DNA of 64,000 bases from JANQHO01 sp965218075 (GTDB taxonomy: Bacteria > Bacteroidota > Bacteroidia > Flavobacteriales > Schleiferiaceae), in assembly GCA_965218075.1 (NCBI GenBank), contig CBDCJZ010000003.1:434001-498000 (forward strand), given 5' to 3'. The notes beneath the pieces are model-generated. The model worked only from the letters and a program-made list of their open reading frames with translations, was not told the DNA's origin and did not search any database. Each line of letters starts with the position of its first letter. Positions within the stretch are counted from its first letter, which is position 1. Made by a program: the position numbers and the translations under genes. Positions 9,701 to 18,234 of this stretch are shown piece after piece.

Positions 9701-12162
9701 CCATATTCGATATTCCAATTTAAGGCTCCGCCTGTGGTCCAGCTCAAGCTGGCTGCCGACACACTCGTAGCTGAGGCGGAAATCCCTGATGAATACAAAC
9801 AAGCTGGCAGATGGTATTCGTCAGCGCCGATATCCACCCTTGTCGAAGGCGGAAGTGGGCGAGAATCTCCATCAATATCGACTTTAATACCCACAGAATT
9901 ATCACCTGTATCATTGGCCAAAATGCCTATTAGATGCAGATCGGCAGGAGATGTTGCATTTACAAATAGCGGATTACCCTCCACAGAATTCTGATTGAGT
10001 GCAGGCTTAGCTGCTTGCCAAGCGGCTAGGTTTGCATAGCTCGTAGAACTTTCCTCTGCGATATTCCCGCTTGCCTGGTATTGATAAAGGTTGTAATCGA
10101 TATCAATGGTCGATGGCAACACTGAAGCATCTAAAGCTACTCCACTTGGGTTGCTGAAAATGTTGTTGTAGAGACTCATATCAGAATGGTTACTGCCAAT
10201 ATACATAGCGGGATCGCCCACAGCCGTGTTGTGATAAATATTCACATTCGAGTTGTTTCCTTCCATCCTAATGGCCGCATCGGGAGCATAAATCATATTG
10301 TTGGCAATCAGTGAACGAGCTGTTCCACTGGAGCTGCCTCCAGAAATTACTATCCCCCAACCCCCGCAGTCAAGCAAATTATTTGCCCTAATCTCAAAGT
10401 CCGTAATATCTTCGCAATAGATGCCCAAGCTAAAACTATTATTGGTATTTTCAATCACATTGCCCGAGATAATCAGGCTGTCCTGTTCATTTACTAGGAT
10501 GCCATAATAATCAATATCAATAAAGCGGTTACGCAGGATGTAGTTGCCTACATCTTCATCGCTTGCATTGCCTTCCAGAGCTATTCCATAATAACCTCCT
10601 GTGATGATATTGTCAGAGACGGTCAAATGCTTATTCGTAGTAACTGTGTAGGTATTGTCCAAACTGCCCGAGCCCACTATACCCCCTCTGTCAGATGTTG
10701 TATTCACCGGCTGTTCAATCAAACAGGAATCAATGACGATATGATCTGTGTTCTGAAGATGCACTACCCAGGCATCTGTTGAGCTTTTGGTGTTTTCGAG
10801 GGTTATATTCCTCAAGCTTACATAGCTGGTGCTGTCAAAAGCCACGGTGGCATTGCTTGTCGAACCGTCATGAGTGAGCCTAACTAGCGAGCTATCCCCA
10901 CCGTCAATGACAATCGTATTTGTCGGGCTTACACCAGCGATATTCCCTAGTGTAAACTGCTCCGCATAGGTGCCAGGAGCTACCTTAATGATTATAGGAC
11001 CTGAAACACCGCAGTTGTTGAGAAAAGTAGCAAGAGAATCAAAGTTTGGAAAATCGCTGGAAGTCCCGCCAAGAGTATAAGCTCCCGAAAGTAGATTGCA
11101 AACAAATAAAGAAACCCCCAGTGTGTCATTTGAAGTATTATTGTCTGGATTCCCATTGGGATTGCTCGTCCAAATCTTTAGGGTGGGATTTCCCAGGGTG
11201 AAATTATAGCTTCCGATATTGACCGCAACAGCAACTGCAACTGGCGCTAGACTCCCCGTCCAGCTATGAGAGGCTTGAGCTACTCCATCCACACTCCAAT
11301 TTACCCTTACACTGTCCAGGTTGTTAATTCCATGATTTTTAATGCTCACCTGAACCGACTGAGAACCGAAAGTAGTTTTACTAGCCGGAGCGTCCAAGCT
11401 GAGAATTCCTGCATCGTCGTTTACCAAGAGCCGAGGAGTGAATTCGTAATAGTCCACATTAGGCCAGGGAGTCTCAACATTTCCATTAATAGAGCTAATA
11501 TTAGGAGAATTGAGATACTGTATGGCAGTGGTAGAATTCAACTGAACACCTACTGTATAGCTTCCCGCTCCTTGATTTTCCCATCGGGCATCCACTACAT
11601 AAATCTTATGGGTAGTTTCTTCTAAAACTACAAAGTTGTAGCTGTGCCTCTGAGCCTCGTGTTTATAGGAAAAGTTCTTAATCCACAGCTGGCGGTTGGG
11701 AGCTGTGCCAAAGATCTTCCTCCAAACATTATCGTTGCTATTAAGCGGCGGACTAAAGCCACCCCAAAAATAAGCGATGGCATGGTCGGGAAGATCAGCA
11801 TGAGGTAAAGCCGTATTGTCAGTGGTGATACTACTGTTCACAGTGGTTCCCGCAACTGTGGTGTCAAAAGTCAACAAATAGTTCTTGCTCACACAGAAAT
11901 GAGTAGCTGGACTGCCGTAAAAAGAAAAGGGAAAGCCAATGCTTTGAGCTGAAGACCAGCTATTGATCGATGCACCGCCATAGGCATTATAGGGATGAAT
12001 CGTATCCCAACCGGACCCGACATCAATATTAGTTCGTTCCGTATTTAAAAGCGGCCCTTGTCCTTTGATGGGTCCACTCACAGTGTAAGTAGAGGGTTGG
12101 GCTTTTGTGGAAAAGCTTCCAAACAACAAAAAGATAGAGATTAAAAAGGTAAAAGTTTTCAT
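6745..12162 (-). CDS. Giant secreted FN3/beta-helix protein with T9SS sorting domain
   Basis: This 1805-aa paralogue has the same architecture as the neighbour ending at 1017: signal peptide 1-22 (FTFLIS type, ends TKAQ), N-terminal domain, CARDB-like domain, beta-helix ending VDIGADEYH, one FN3 domain, MAM-like domain, seven more FN3 domains and a type A sorting domain starting at FRIYPNPSEG. Two successive FN3 domains are an almost perfect 270-bp tandem duplication (7881-8150 and 8151-8420). The last two FN3 domains and the sorting domain are nearly identical to those of the other paralogues, while the middle domains differ, which points to recombination between members. The start is the ATG preceded by the conserved leader. 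Function as a surface adhesin is inferred. Confidence 0.9.
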   Translation of the reverse strand: MKTFTFLISIFLLFGSFSTKAQPSTYTVSGPIKGQGPLLNTERTNIDVGSGWDTIHPYNAYGGASINSWSSAQSIGFPFSFYGSPATHFCVSKNYLLTFDTTVAGTTVNSSITTDNTALPHADLPDHAIAYFWGGFSPPLNSNDNVWRKIFGTAPNRQLWIKNFSYKHEAQRHSYNFVVLEETTHKIYVVDARWENQGAGSYTVGVQLNSTTAIQYLNSPNISSINGNVETPWPNVDYYEFTPRLLVNDDAGILSLDAPASKTTFGSQSVQVSIKNHGINNLDSVRVNWSVDGVAQASHSWTGSLAPVAVAVAVNIGSYNFTLGNPTLKIWTSNPNGNPDNNTSNDTLGVSLFVCNLLSGAYTLGGTSSDFPNFDSLATFLNNCGVSGPIIIKVAPGTYAEQFTLGNIAGVSPTNTIVIDGGDSSLVRLTHDGSTSNATVAFDSTSYVSLRNITLENTKSSTDAWVVHLQNTDHIVIDSCLIEQPVNTTSDRGGIVGSGSLDNTYTVTTNKHLTVSDNIITGGYYGIALEGNASDEDVGNYILRNRFIDIDYYGILVNEQDSLIISGNVIENTNNSFSLGIYCEDITDFEIRANNLLDCGGWGIVISGGSSSGTARSLIANNMIYAPDAAIRMEGNNSNVNIYHNTAVGDPAMYIGSNHSDMSLYNNIFSNPSGVALDASVLPSTIDIDYNLYQYQASGNIAEESSTSYANLAAWQAAKPALNQNSVEGNPLFVNATSPADLHLIGILANDTGDNSVGIKVDIDGDSRPLPPSTRVDIGADEYHLPACLYSSGISASATSVSAASLSWTTGGALNWNIEYGPPGFIPGLGTFVYNVLNPYILTGLNPGTNYDFYVQDSCGIGDVSIWRGPFSFATLCPSLSAATTLPLIEDFESLSGTFQQDTGVFCNSTYAWSYETSLASDGRLRFAVPNFANNGSSAATLDKVLSGGSTVTNYLILTVDLSSYSSSSALELEFSYMHHGEESHPNDRVWIRGSNTNSWVEIYNLYANQGQGTSGIYNQVIGLDIDSILANATPPQRVSSTFQVRFGQEDNYPATSRTGTDGRSFDDIAIRETCPTPTNLTATHITQTSARLSWVAGGASNWNLEWDTAGRALGSGNFLPNVAPTPYALSGLIPGTSYQFYVRDSCRLGYLSSWAGPYIFTTLPLPCPSPSSLGASNITQVTAELSWITGGASNWDVEYGIQGFIPGSGIFVYNVSNPYTLSSLTPGTDYDFYVRDSCGTNNLSTWVGPQNFRTLSCPSPTGLTLDSIAQTTAKLSWITGGASNWDVEYGIQGFIPGSGTFMSNVSSPYTLSGLTPGTDYDFYVRDSCGTNNLSTWVGPQNFRTLSCPSPTGLTLDSIAQTTAKLSWITGGASNWDVEYGIQGFIPGSGTFMSNVSSPYTLSGLTPGTDYDFYVRDSCGTNNLSTWAGPYTFTTLPLPCPSPSSLGATQITQNSAELFWTTGGAANWDLEYGLSGFTLGSGTRISTTTPSYAMSGLTSGTDYDFYVRDSCGVGHVSSWAGPHTFTTLSVPLPCPSPSSLGASNITQTNARLSWITGGISISNNWDVEYGLFGFTLGSGIRISTTISFYTVSGLTSGQSYQFYVRDSCGVGHVSSWAGPHTFRTLGCLAPTGLNLHTITEITATVSWTSGGASNWNIEYGPINFPLGSGIFLYNVSSPRTLRGLKPNTFYDVYVQDSCNVGNVSNWAGPLSIKTIIGIDELLERSFRIYPNPSEGVFKLEFSSSLGEDMEIRITNMMGQIVLEDEIESFSGSYRKRLEMGAYRSGVYLLQLITERATVNRRIILQ
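7881..8420 (-). repeat. Recent 270-bp tandem duplication of one FN3 domain
   Basis: Segments 7881-8150 and 8151-8420 match nearly base for base. Each encodes one complete 90-residue FN3 domain, so the duplication keeps frame and fold. It shows the intragenic domain amplification that has gone much further in the gene between 18235 and 35826. Confidence 0.8.
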
Positions 12163-12238
12163 GATTTAGTGTTTTTTAGTGAAACAAGATCTTCTTTACA
12201 TTAAAAAGGGCGAAGCCTTTTGAAACATGAGATCAGCC

Positions 12239-12335
12239 CAATATTACTAAAATTTAATCTTTTAACAAGGGCTTATAAGGGATCGTTTAGTAAAAAAGGC
12301 TTATGACTTACTGTACGCCACGTATGACTTATTGT
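12239..12335 (-). promoter_or_regulatory. Promoter with paired operator-like repeats, paralogue starting at 12162
   Basis: The minus-strand -7 element TAATATTG (12239-12246) and CTTG -33 element (12266-12269) are 19 bp apart. Direct repeats ATGACTTACTGT (12303-12314) and ATGACTTATTGT (12324-12335) are 21 bp apart. The arrangement matches the promoters upstream of 611 and 17940. Confidence 0.6.
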
Positions 12336-12359
12336 ACGCTAGTAAATATTTATTGAATG

Positions 12360-12388
12360 CTAGAAATGGATATTTTTTCATTTTCTAG
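12360..12388. repeat. Conserved intergenic stem-loop
   Basis: Second copy of the CTAGAAATG / CATTTTCTAG inverted repeat, with arms at 12360-12368 and 12379-12388. It lies between the stop at 12454 and the operator-like repeats of the next gene. Confidence 0.45.
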
Positions 12389-12453
12389 GAACCACTCATA
12401 AAATCCCGTCAAAATCCGTTGAGAATCAGCCCATAGAAAAAGCTTGTTAGTCC

Positions 12454-15400
12454 CTACTGCAAAATAATACGCCGGTTCACAGTAGCCCTTTCAGTAATCA
12501 GCTGCAATAGGTATACTCCACTGCGATAAGCTCCCATCTCTAGCCTTTTTCTGTAGCTTCCGCTGAAACTCTCAATCTCATCTTCCAAGACTATTTGTCC
12601 CATCATATTAGTGATACGGATCTCCATATCCTCTCCGAGAGAGGAGCTAAACTCCAGCTTGAAAAGCCCTTCACTAGGATTTGGATAAATACGAAATGAG
12701 CGCTCGAGAAGCTCATCTATACCAATAATGGTTTTAATAGACAAGGGTCCTGTCCAATTGCTCACATTGCCCACATTGCAGCTGTCCTGTACATAGACAT
12801 CATAAAAGGTGTTAGGCTTTAAGCCCCTTAAAATGCGAGGACTAGACACATTGTATAAGAAAATACCGCTTCCCAGAGGAAAGTTTATAGGCCCGTACTC
12901 AATATTCCAATTGGAAGCTCCACCGCTAGTCCAGCTCACAGTAGCGGTGATTTCAGTAATAGTGTGGAGGTTCAGCCCTGTGGGAGCTAAACAGCCAAGA
13001 GTTCTAAAAGTATCAGGGCCCGCCCAGCTACTCACATGAGCTGCTCCACAGCTATCCCGAACATAAAACTGATAAGACTGACCAGGTGTCAAGCCGCTCA
13101 CAGTATAAAAAGAAATAGTCGTGGAAATCTGAGTTCCACTTCCCAGGGTAAATCCCGAAAGACCATATTCCAAATCCCAATTAGAAGTAGAAGTCCCACC
13201 TGACATCCACGACAGCCTAGCGCCGGTCTGAGTAATATTGGAAGCTCCCAATGACGATGGGGATGGACACGGCAAAGTGGCTGAAAGGGTGGTAAAAGTA
13301 TAAGGACCAGCCCAACTGCTCACATGACCTACTCCACAGCTATCCCGAACATAAAATTGATAAGACTGACCAGACGTCAAGCCGCTCACAGTATAAAAAG
13401 AGATAGTCGTGGAAATCCGAATTCCACTTCCCAGAGTAAATCCAGAAAGACCATATTCCATATCCCAATTATTAGAAATAGAAATCCCACCTGTAATCCA
13501 CGACAGCCTAGCGTTGGTCTGAGTAATATTGGAAGCTCCCAATGACGATGGGGATGGACAGGGCAAAGGGACAGAAAGGGTGATAAAAGCATCAGGACCG
13601 GCCCAGCTACTCACATGACCTATCCCACAGCTATCCCGAACATAAAATTGATAAGACCGACCAGGCGTCAAGCCGCTCACAGTATAAGAAGGGGTAGTCG
13701 TGGAAATCCGAGTTCCACTTCCCAGGGTAAATCCCGAAAGACTATATTCCACATCCCAATTATTAGAAATAGAAATCCCACCTGACATCCACGACAGCCT
13801 AGCGCTGGTCTGAGTAATATTGGAAGCTCCCAATGACGATGGGGATGGACAGGGCAAAGTGGCTGAAAGGGTGGTAAAAGTATGAGGACCAGCCCAGCTA
13901 CTCACATGACCTACCCCACAGCTATCCCGAACATAAAATTGATAAGACTGACCAGGCGTCAAGCCGCTCACAGTATAAGAAGGGGTAGTCGTGGAAATCT
14001 GAGTTCCACTTCCCAGGGTAAATCCCGAAAGACCATATTCTAGATCCCAGTTAAAAGTAGAAGTCCCACCTGACATCCACGACAGCCTAGCGCTGGTCTG
14101 AGTAATATTGGAAGCTCCCAATGACGATGGGGATGGACAGGGCAAAGTGGCTGAAAGGGTGGTAAAAGTATGAGGACCAGTCCAGCTACTCACATGACCT
14201 ACCCCACAGCTATCCCGAACATAGAAATCATAATCCGTGCCGGGTGTTAAGCCACTTAAAGTGTAAGGATTAGGAACATTATACACAAAAGTTCCCGATC
14301 CAGGAGTAAAACCCTGAATTCCGTATTCCATATTCCAATTAGAAGCTCCGCCTGTAACCCAGGAGAGCGCAGCGCTGGTCTGAGTAATGTTGGTAGCCAA
14401 CAATGACGAAGAGGATGGACAGGGCAAAGAGGTCGAAAGGGTGGTAAAAGTATGAGGACCAGCCCAGCTACTCGCATGGCCCAGCCCGCAACTACTCCGA
14501 ACATAGAAATCATAACCCATTCCGGATGTCAAGCCGCTCACAGTATAAGAAGGGATGGTCGTGTGAATCTGAGTGCCACTTCTCAGAGTAAATCCCGAAA
14601 GACCATATTCTAAATCCCAATTAGAAGCCCCGCCAGCAACCCAGGAGAGCGTAGCGGTGGTTTGAGTAATATTGGTAGCTGTTAGGTTGGTGGGGGTTGG
14701 ACAGGTTTCCCGAATGGCAATGTCATCAAAAGAATAGCCGTCACTTCCTGTGCGGGAAGTAGCGGGAAAATTATCTTCTTGTCCAAAGCGGACTTGAAAA
14801 GTAGAAGAGACTCTTTGAGGAGGGGTGGCATTTGTGAGGATAGAGTCAATGTCTAAGCCAATCACCTGATTGTAGATGCCTGATGTGCCCTGATTGGCAT
14901 ACAGATTGTAAATTTCCACCCAGGAATTTGTGTTGCTGCCCCGTATCCATACTCTATCATTAGCATGGTTTTCTTCTCCGTGATTCATATAGCTGAATTC
15001 CAGCTCCAGAGCACTCGAGCTACTATAACTGCTCAAATCAACTGTTAGGATCAGATAATTGGTAACTGTACCTACTCCTGATAACACTCTATCCAAGGTA
15101 GCTGCTGAACTTCCATTATTGGCAAAGCCCGGCACAGCAAATCTCAGGCGACCATCGCTGGCAAGGGGGGTCTCATAGTTCCATTTATAAGTGGGAGCGC
15201 AAAGCACCTCTTGGTTTTGCAGATAAGTAGCAGGTGCTGACTCAAAGTCTTCGACTATGGGCAAAGTAGCAGCAGATAAAGAAGAGCAGAGCGTAGCAAA
15301 GGAAAAAGGACCCCTCCAGATGCTCACATCGCCTATGCCACAACTGTCCTGTACATAGAAATCATAATTGGTGCCGGGATTTAAACCTGTTAAAATGTAA

Positions 15401-17940
15401 GGGTTAGGGACATTGTACACAAAAGTTCCCGATCCTGGAATAAAGCCTCGATGTCCATATTCGATATTCCAATTTAAAGCCCCGCCCGCAGTCCAGCTCA
15501 ATTGGGCTGTTGTTTGGCCTATAGCTGAGATAGATAAACCCGATGAAGGCAAACAAGCTGCTGGATGATATTCATCAGCGCCGATATCCACCTTGGTGGA
15601 AGGAGGTAGTGGACGAGAATCCCCATCAATATCGACTTTAATACCCACAGAATTATCACCTATATCATTGGCCAAAGTGCCTAGTAGATGCAGATCGGCA
15701 GGAGATGTTGCATTTACAAATAGCGGGTTACCCTCCACAGAATTCCGATTGAGTGCAGGCTTGGCTACTTGCCAAGCGGCTAGGTTTGCATATCTCGTAG
15801 AACTTTCCTCTGCGATATTCCCGCTTGCCTGGTATTGATAAAGGTTGTAATCGATATCAATGGTCGATGGCAAGATCGATGAAGCATCTAAAGCTACTCC
15901 ACTTGGGTTGCTGAAAATGTTGTTGTAGAGACTCATATTAGAGTGAGGACTGCCAGCAGTAAAAAACTGTATAGCGGGGTCGCCCACAGCCGTGTTGTGA
16001 TAAATATTCACATTCGAGTTGCTTCCTGACATCCTAATGGCCGCATCTGGGGCATAAATCATATTGTTGGCAATCAGTGAACGAGCTGTTCCACTGGAGC
16101 TGCCTCCAGAAATTACTATCCCCTCATCCCCGCAGTCAAGCAAATTATTTGCTGTAATCTCAAAGTCCGTAATATTTAGACAATATATGTCAGAGGCACC
16201 ACTACTATTGGTATTTTCAATCACATTGCCCGAGATTATCAGGCTGTCCTGTTCATTTACTCGAATGCCATAATAGTAAATATCAATAAAGCGGTTACGC
16301 AGGATGTAGTTGCCTACATCTGTATTGCCTTGCAGAGCTATTCCATGGTAACCTCCTCTGATGATATTGTCAGAGACGGTCAAATGCTTATTCGTAGTAA
16401 TTGTAAAGGCACTGATCAAGCTGCCCGACCCCACTATACTCCCTCTGTCAGGTTCTGCATTAACCGGCTGCTCAATCAAACAGGAATCAATGACGATATA
16501 ATCAGTGTTCTGCAAATGCACTACCCAGGCATCTGTTGAGCTTTTGGTGTTTTCGAGGGTTATATTCCTCAAGCTTACATAGCTGGTGCTGTCAAAAGCC
16601 ACGGTGGCATTGCTTGTCGAACCGTCATGAGTGAGCCTAGCAAGCGAGCTATTCCCACCGTCAATGACAATGGTATTGCTTTGGCTTACGCCAGCGATAT
16701 TACCTAATGTAAACTGCTCCCTATAGGTGCCAGGAGCTACCTTAATGATTACAGGACCTGAAACACCGCAGTTGTGGAGGAAAGTAGCAAGAGAATTAAA
16801 GTCCTTGATATTATTCGGGCCAGCTAGCCCGCCAAGAGTATAAGTTCCCGAAAGTGAATTGCAAACCACCAACGAAACCTCTAGTGTGTCATTTGAAGTA
16901 TTATTGTCTGGATTGCCATTGGGATTGCTCGTCCAAATCTTTAGGGTGGGATTTCCCAGGATGAAATTATAGCTTCCGATATTGACCGCAGCAGCAACTG
17001 CACCCAGCGCTAGACTCCCCGTCCAGCTATGAGAGGCTTGAGCTACTCCATCTACACTCCAGTTCACTCTTACACTGTCCAGATTGTTAATTCCATGATT
17101 TTTAATGCTCACTTGAACCGACTGAGAACCGAGAGTAGTTTTACTAGCCGGAGCGTCCAAGCTGAGAATTCCTGCATCGTCGTTTACCAAGGAATGAGGA
17201 GTGAATTCGTAATAGCTCGCACTGTTCCAGGTAGCGTTAGTAGGTCCATTAATAGAGCTAATATTAGGAGAATTGGGGTGCTGCACAGCAATAGTGGAAT
17301 TGAACTGGACACCCACTGTATAGCTTCCCGCTCCTTGGTATTTCCACGTGCCATCTACTACGTAAATCTTATGGGTGGTTTCTTCTAAAACTACAAAGTT
17401 GTAGCTCCAGTCCTGAGCCTCGAATTCATAGGAATAGTTTCTAATCCACAGCTGGCGATTGGGAGTGGTACCAAAGGTCTTCATCTGGACGGCATCGTTG
17501 CTCCCAATCGGTGGAGGATTGCCGAAGCCACCCCAAAAATAAGCGATGGTATGGTCGGGAAGATTGGCGTTGGGTAAAGCCGTATTGTCATTGGTGATAC
17601 TATTGTTCACAATGGTTCCCGCAACTGTGGTGTCAAAGGTCAACAGATAGTTCTTGCTCACACAGAAATGAGTAGCTGGGCTACCGTAAAAAGAAAAGGG
17701 AAAGCCAATGCTTTGAGCTGAAGACCAGCTATTGATCGATGCACCGCCATAGGCATTATAGGGATGAATCGTATCCCAAACGGTCTGGTATCCAATGGGT
17801 TCCGTATTTAAAAGCGGCCCTGGTCCGCTGGTAGGTCCACTCACGGTGTAAGTAAAGGGTTGGGCTTTTAAAGAAAGAGGAAAGAAAGAGGAAAGAAAGA
17901 GGAAAGAAAGAGGGAGATTAATTAAGTTGAAAGTTTTCAT
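12454..17940 (-). CDS. Giant secreted FN3/beta-helix protein with T9SS sorting domain
   Basis: This 1828-aa paralogue has signal peptide 1-27 (FNLINL type, ends SLKAQ, encoded over four 11-bp repeats), the shared N-terminal domain (more diverged here, with different loops around residues 45-160), a CARDB-like domain, a beta-helix ending VDIGADEYHP, one FN3 domain, a MAM-like domain, seven FN3 domains and the type A sorting domain. Several FN3 domains carry an insertion near the start of the sheet (SGGTST, GGISISNN) that lengthens the unit to 92-97 residues; variants of this insert also occur in the paralogues, another sign of domain exchange. CPSP and VRDSCG cysteines are kept in almost every FN3 unit. 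A surface or extracellular role is inferred from the export signals. Confidence 0.9.
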   Translation of the reverse strand: MKTFNLINLPLSFLFLSSFFPLSLKAQPFTYTVSGPTSGPGPLLNTEPIGYQTVWDTIHPYNAYGGASINSWSSAQSIGFPFSFYGSPATHFCVSKNYLLTFDTTVAGTIVNNSITNDNTALPNANLPDHTIAYFWGGFGNPPPIGSNDAVQMKTFGTTPNRQLWIRNYSYEFEAQDWSYNFVVLEETTHKIYVVDGTWKYQGAGSYTVGVQFNSTIAVQHPNSPNISSINGPTNATWNSASYYEFTPHSLVNDDAGILSLDAPASKTTLGSQSVQVSIKNHGINNLDSVRVNWSVDGVAQASHSWTGSLALGAVAAAVNIGSYNFILGNPTLKIWTSNPNGNPDNNTSNDTLEVSLVVCNSLSGTYTLGGLAGPNNIKDFNSLATFLHNCGVSGPVIIKVAPGTYREQFTLGNIAGVSQSNTIVIDGGNSSLARLTHDGSTSNATVAFDSTSYVSLRNITLENTKSSTDAWVVHLQNTDYIVIDSCLIEQPVNAEPDRGSIVGSGSLISAFTITTNKHLTVSDNIIRGGYHGIALQGNTDVGNYILRNRFIDIYYYGIRVNEQDSLIISGNVIENTNSSGASDIYCLNITDFEITANNLLDCGDEGIVISGGSSSGTARSLIANNMIYAPDAAIRMSGSNSNVNIYHNTAVGDPAIQFFTAGSPHSNMSLYNNIFSNPSGVALDASSILPSTIDIDYNLYQYQASGNIAEESSTRYANLAAWQVAKPALNRNSVEGNPLFVNATSPADLHLLGTLANDIGDNSVGIKVDIDGDSRPLPPSTKVDIGADEYHPAACLPSSGLSISAIGQTTAQLSWTAGGALNWNIEYGHRGFIPGSGTFVYNVPNPYILTGLNPGTNYDFYVQDSCGIGDVSIWRGPFSFATLCSSLSAATLPIVEDFESAPATYLQNQEVLCAPTYKWNYETPLASDGRLRFAVPGFANNGSSAATLDRVLSGVGTVTNYLILTVDLSSYSSSSALELEFSYMNHGEENHANDRVWIRGSNTNSWVEIYNLYANQGTSGIYNQVIGLDIDSILTNATPPQRVSSTFQVRFGQEDNFPATSRTGSDGYSFDDIAIRETCPTPTNLTATNITQTTATLSWVAGGASNWDLEYGLSGFTLRSGTQIHTTIPSYTVSGLTSGMGYDFYVRSSCGLGHASSWAGPHTFTTLSTSLPCPSSSSLLATNITQTSAALSWVTGGASNWNMEYGIQGFTPGSGTFVYNVPNPYTLSGLTPGTDYDFYVRDSCGVGHVSSWTGPHTFTTLSATLPCPSPSSLGASNITQTSARLSWMSGGTSTFNWDLEYGLSGFTLGSGTQISTTTPSYTVSGLTPGQSYQFYVRDSCGVGHVSSWAGPHTFTTLSATLPCPSPSSLGASNITQTSARLSWMSGGISISNNWDVEYSLSGFTLGSGTRISTTTPSYTVSGLTPGRSYQFYVRDSCGIGHVSSWAGPDAFITLSVPLPCPSPSSLGASNITQTNARLSWITGGISISNNWDMEYGLSGFTLGSGIRISTTISFYTVSGLTSGQSYQFYVRDSCGVGHVSSWAGPYTFTTLSATLPCPSPSSLGASNITQTGARLSWMSGGTSTSNWDLEYGLSGFTLGSGTQISTTISFYTVSGLTPGQSYQFYVRDSCGAAHVSSWAGPDTFRTLGCLAPTGLNLHTITEITATVSWTSGGASNWNIEYGPINFPLGSGIFLYNVSSPRILRGLKPNTFYDVYVQDSCNVGNVSNWTGPLSIKTIIGIDELLERSFRIYPNPSEGLFKLEFSSSLGEDMEIRITNMMGQIVLEDEIESFSGSYRKRLEMGAYRSGVYLLQLITERATVNRRIILQ
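17870..17913 (-). repeat. Four 11-bp repeats inside a signal peptide coding region
   Basis: Perfect units of aaagaaagagg (plus strand) lie at 17870-17880, 17881-17891, 17892-17902 and 17903-17913, inside the signal peptide of the gene starting at 17940. The unit and copy number match 6403-6446. Four copies keep the gene in frame; a fifth would bring in TAA immediately after the repeat. Confidence 0.85.
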
Positions 17941-18017
17941 GATTTAGTGTTTTTTAGTGAAACAAGATCTTCTTCACATTCAAAAAGGGTAAAGCCTTTT
18001 GAAATATAAGATCAGCT

Positions 18018-18114
18018 CAATATTACTAAAATTTAATCTTTTAACAAGGGCTTATAAGGGATTTTTAAGTAAAAGAGGCTTATGACTTATTGTACGCCAA
18101 GCATGACTTATTGT
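18018..18114 (-). promoter_or_regulatory. Promoter with paired operator-like repeats, paralogue starting at 17940
   Basis: The minus-strand -7 element TAATATTG (18018-18025) is 19 bp from a CTTG -33 element (18045-18048). ATGACTTATTGT occurs at 18082-18093 and 18103-18114, 21 bp apart, on the upstream side. Confidence 0.6.
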
Positions 18115-18138
18115 GCGCTAGTAAATATTTATTGAATG

Positions 18139-18169
18139 CTAGAAATGGATATTTTTTTTCATTTTCTAG
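18139..18169. repeat. Conserved intergenic stem-loop
   Basis: Third copy of the CTAGAAATG / CATTTTCTAG inverted repeat (arms 18139-18147 and 18160-18169), with a slightly longer T-rich loop. It lies downstream of the stop at 18235. Confidence 0.45.
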
Positions 18170-18234
18170 GAACCCCTCATAAAAGCCCGTCAAAATCCGT
18201 TGAGAATCAGCCCATAGAAAAAGCTTGTTAGTCC

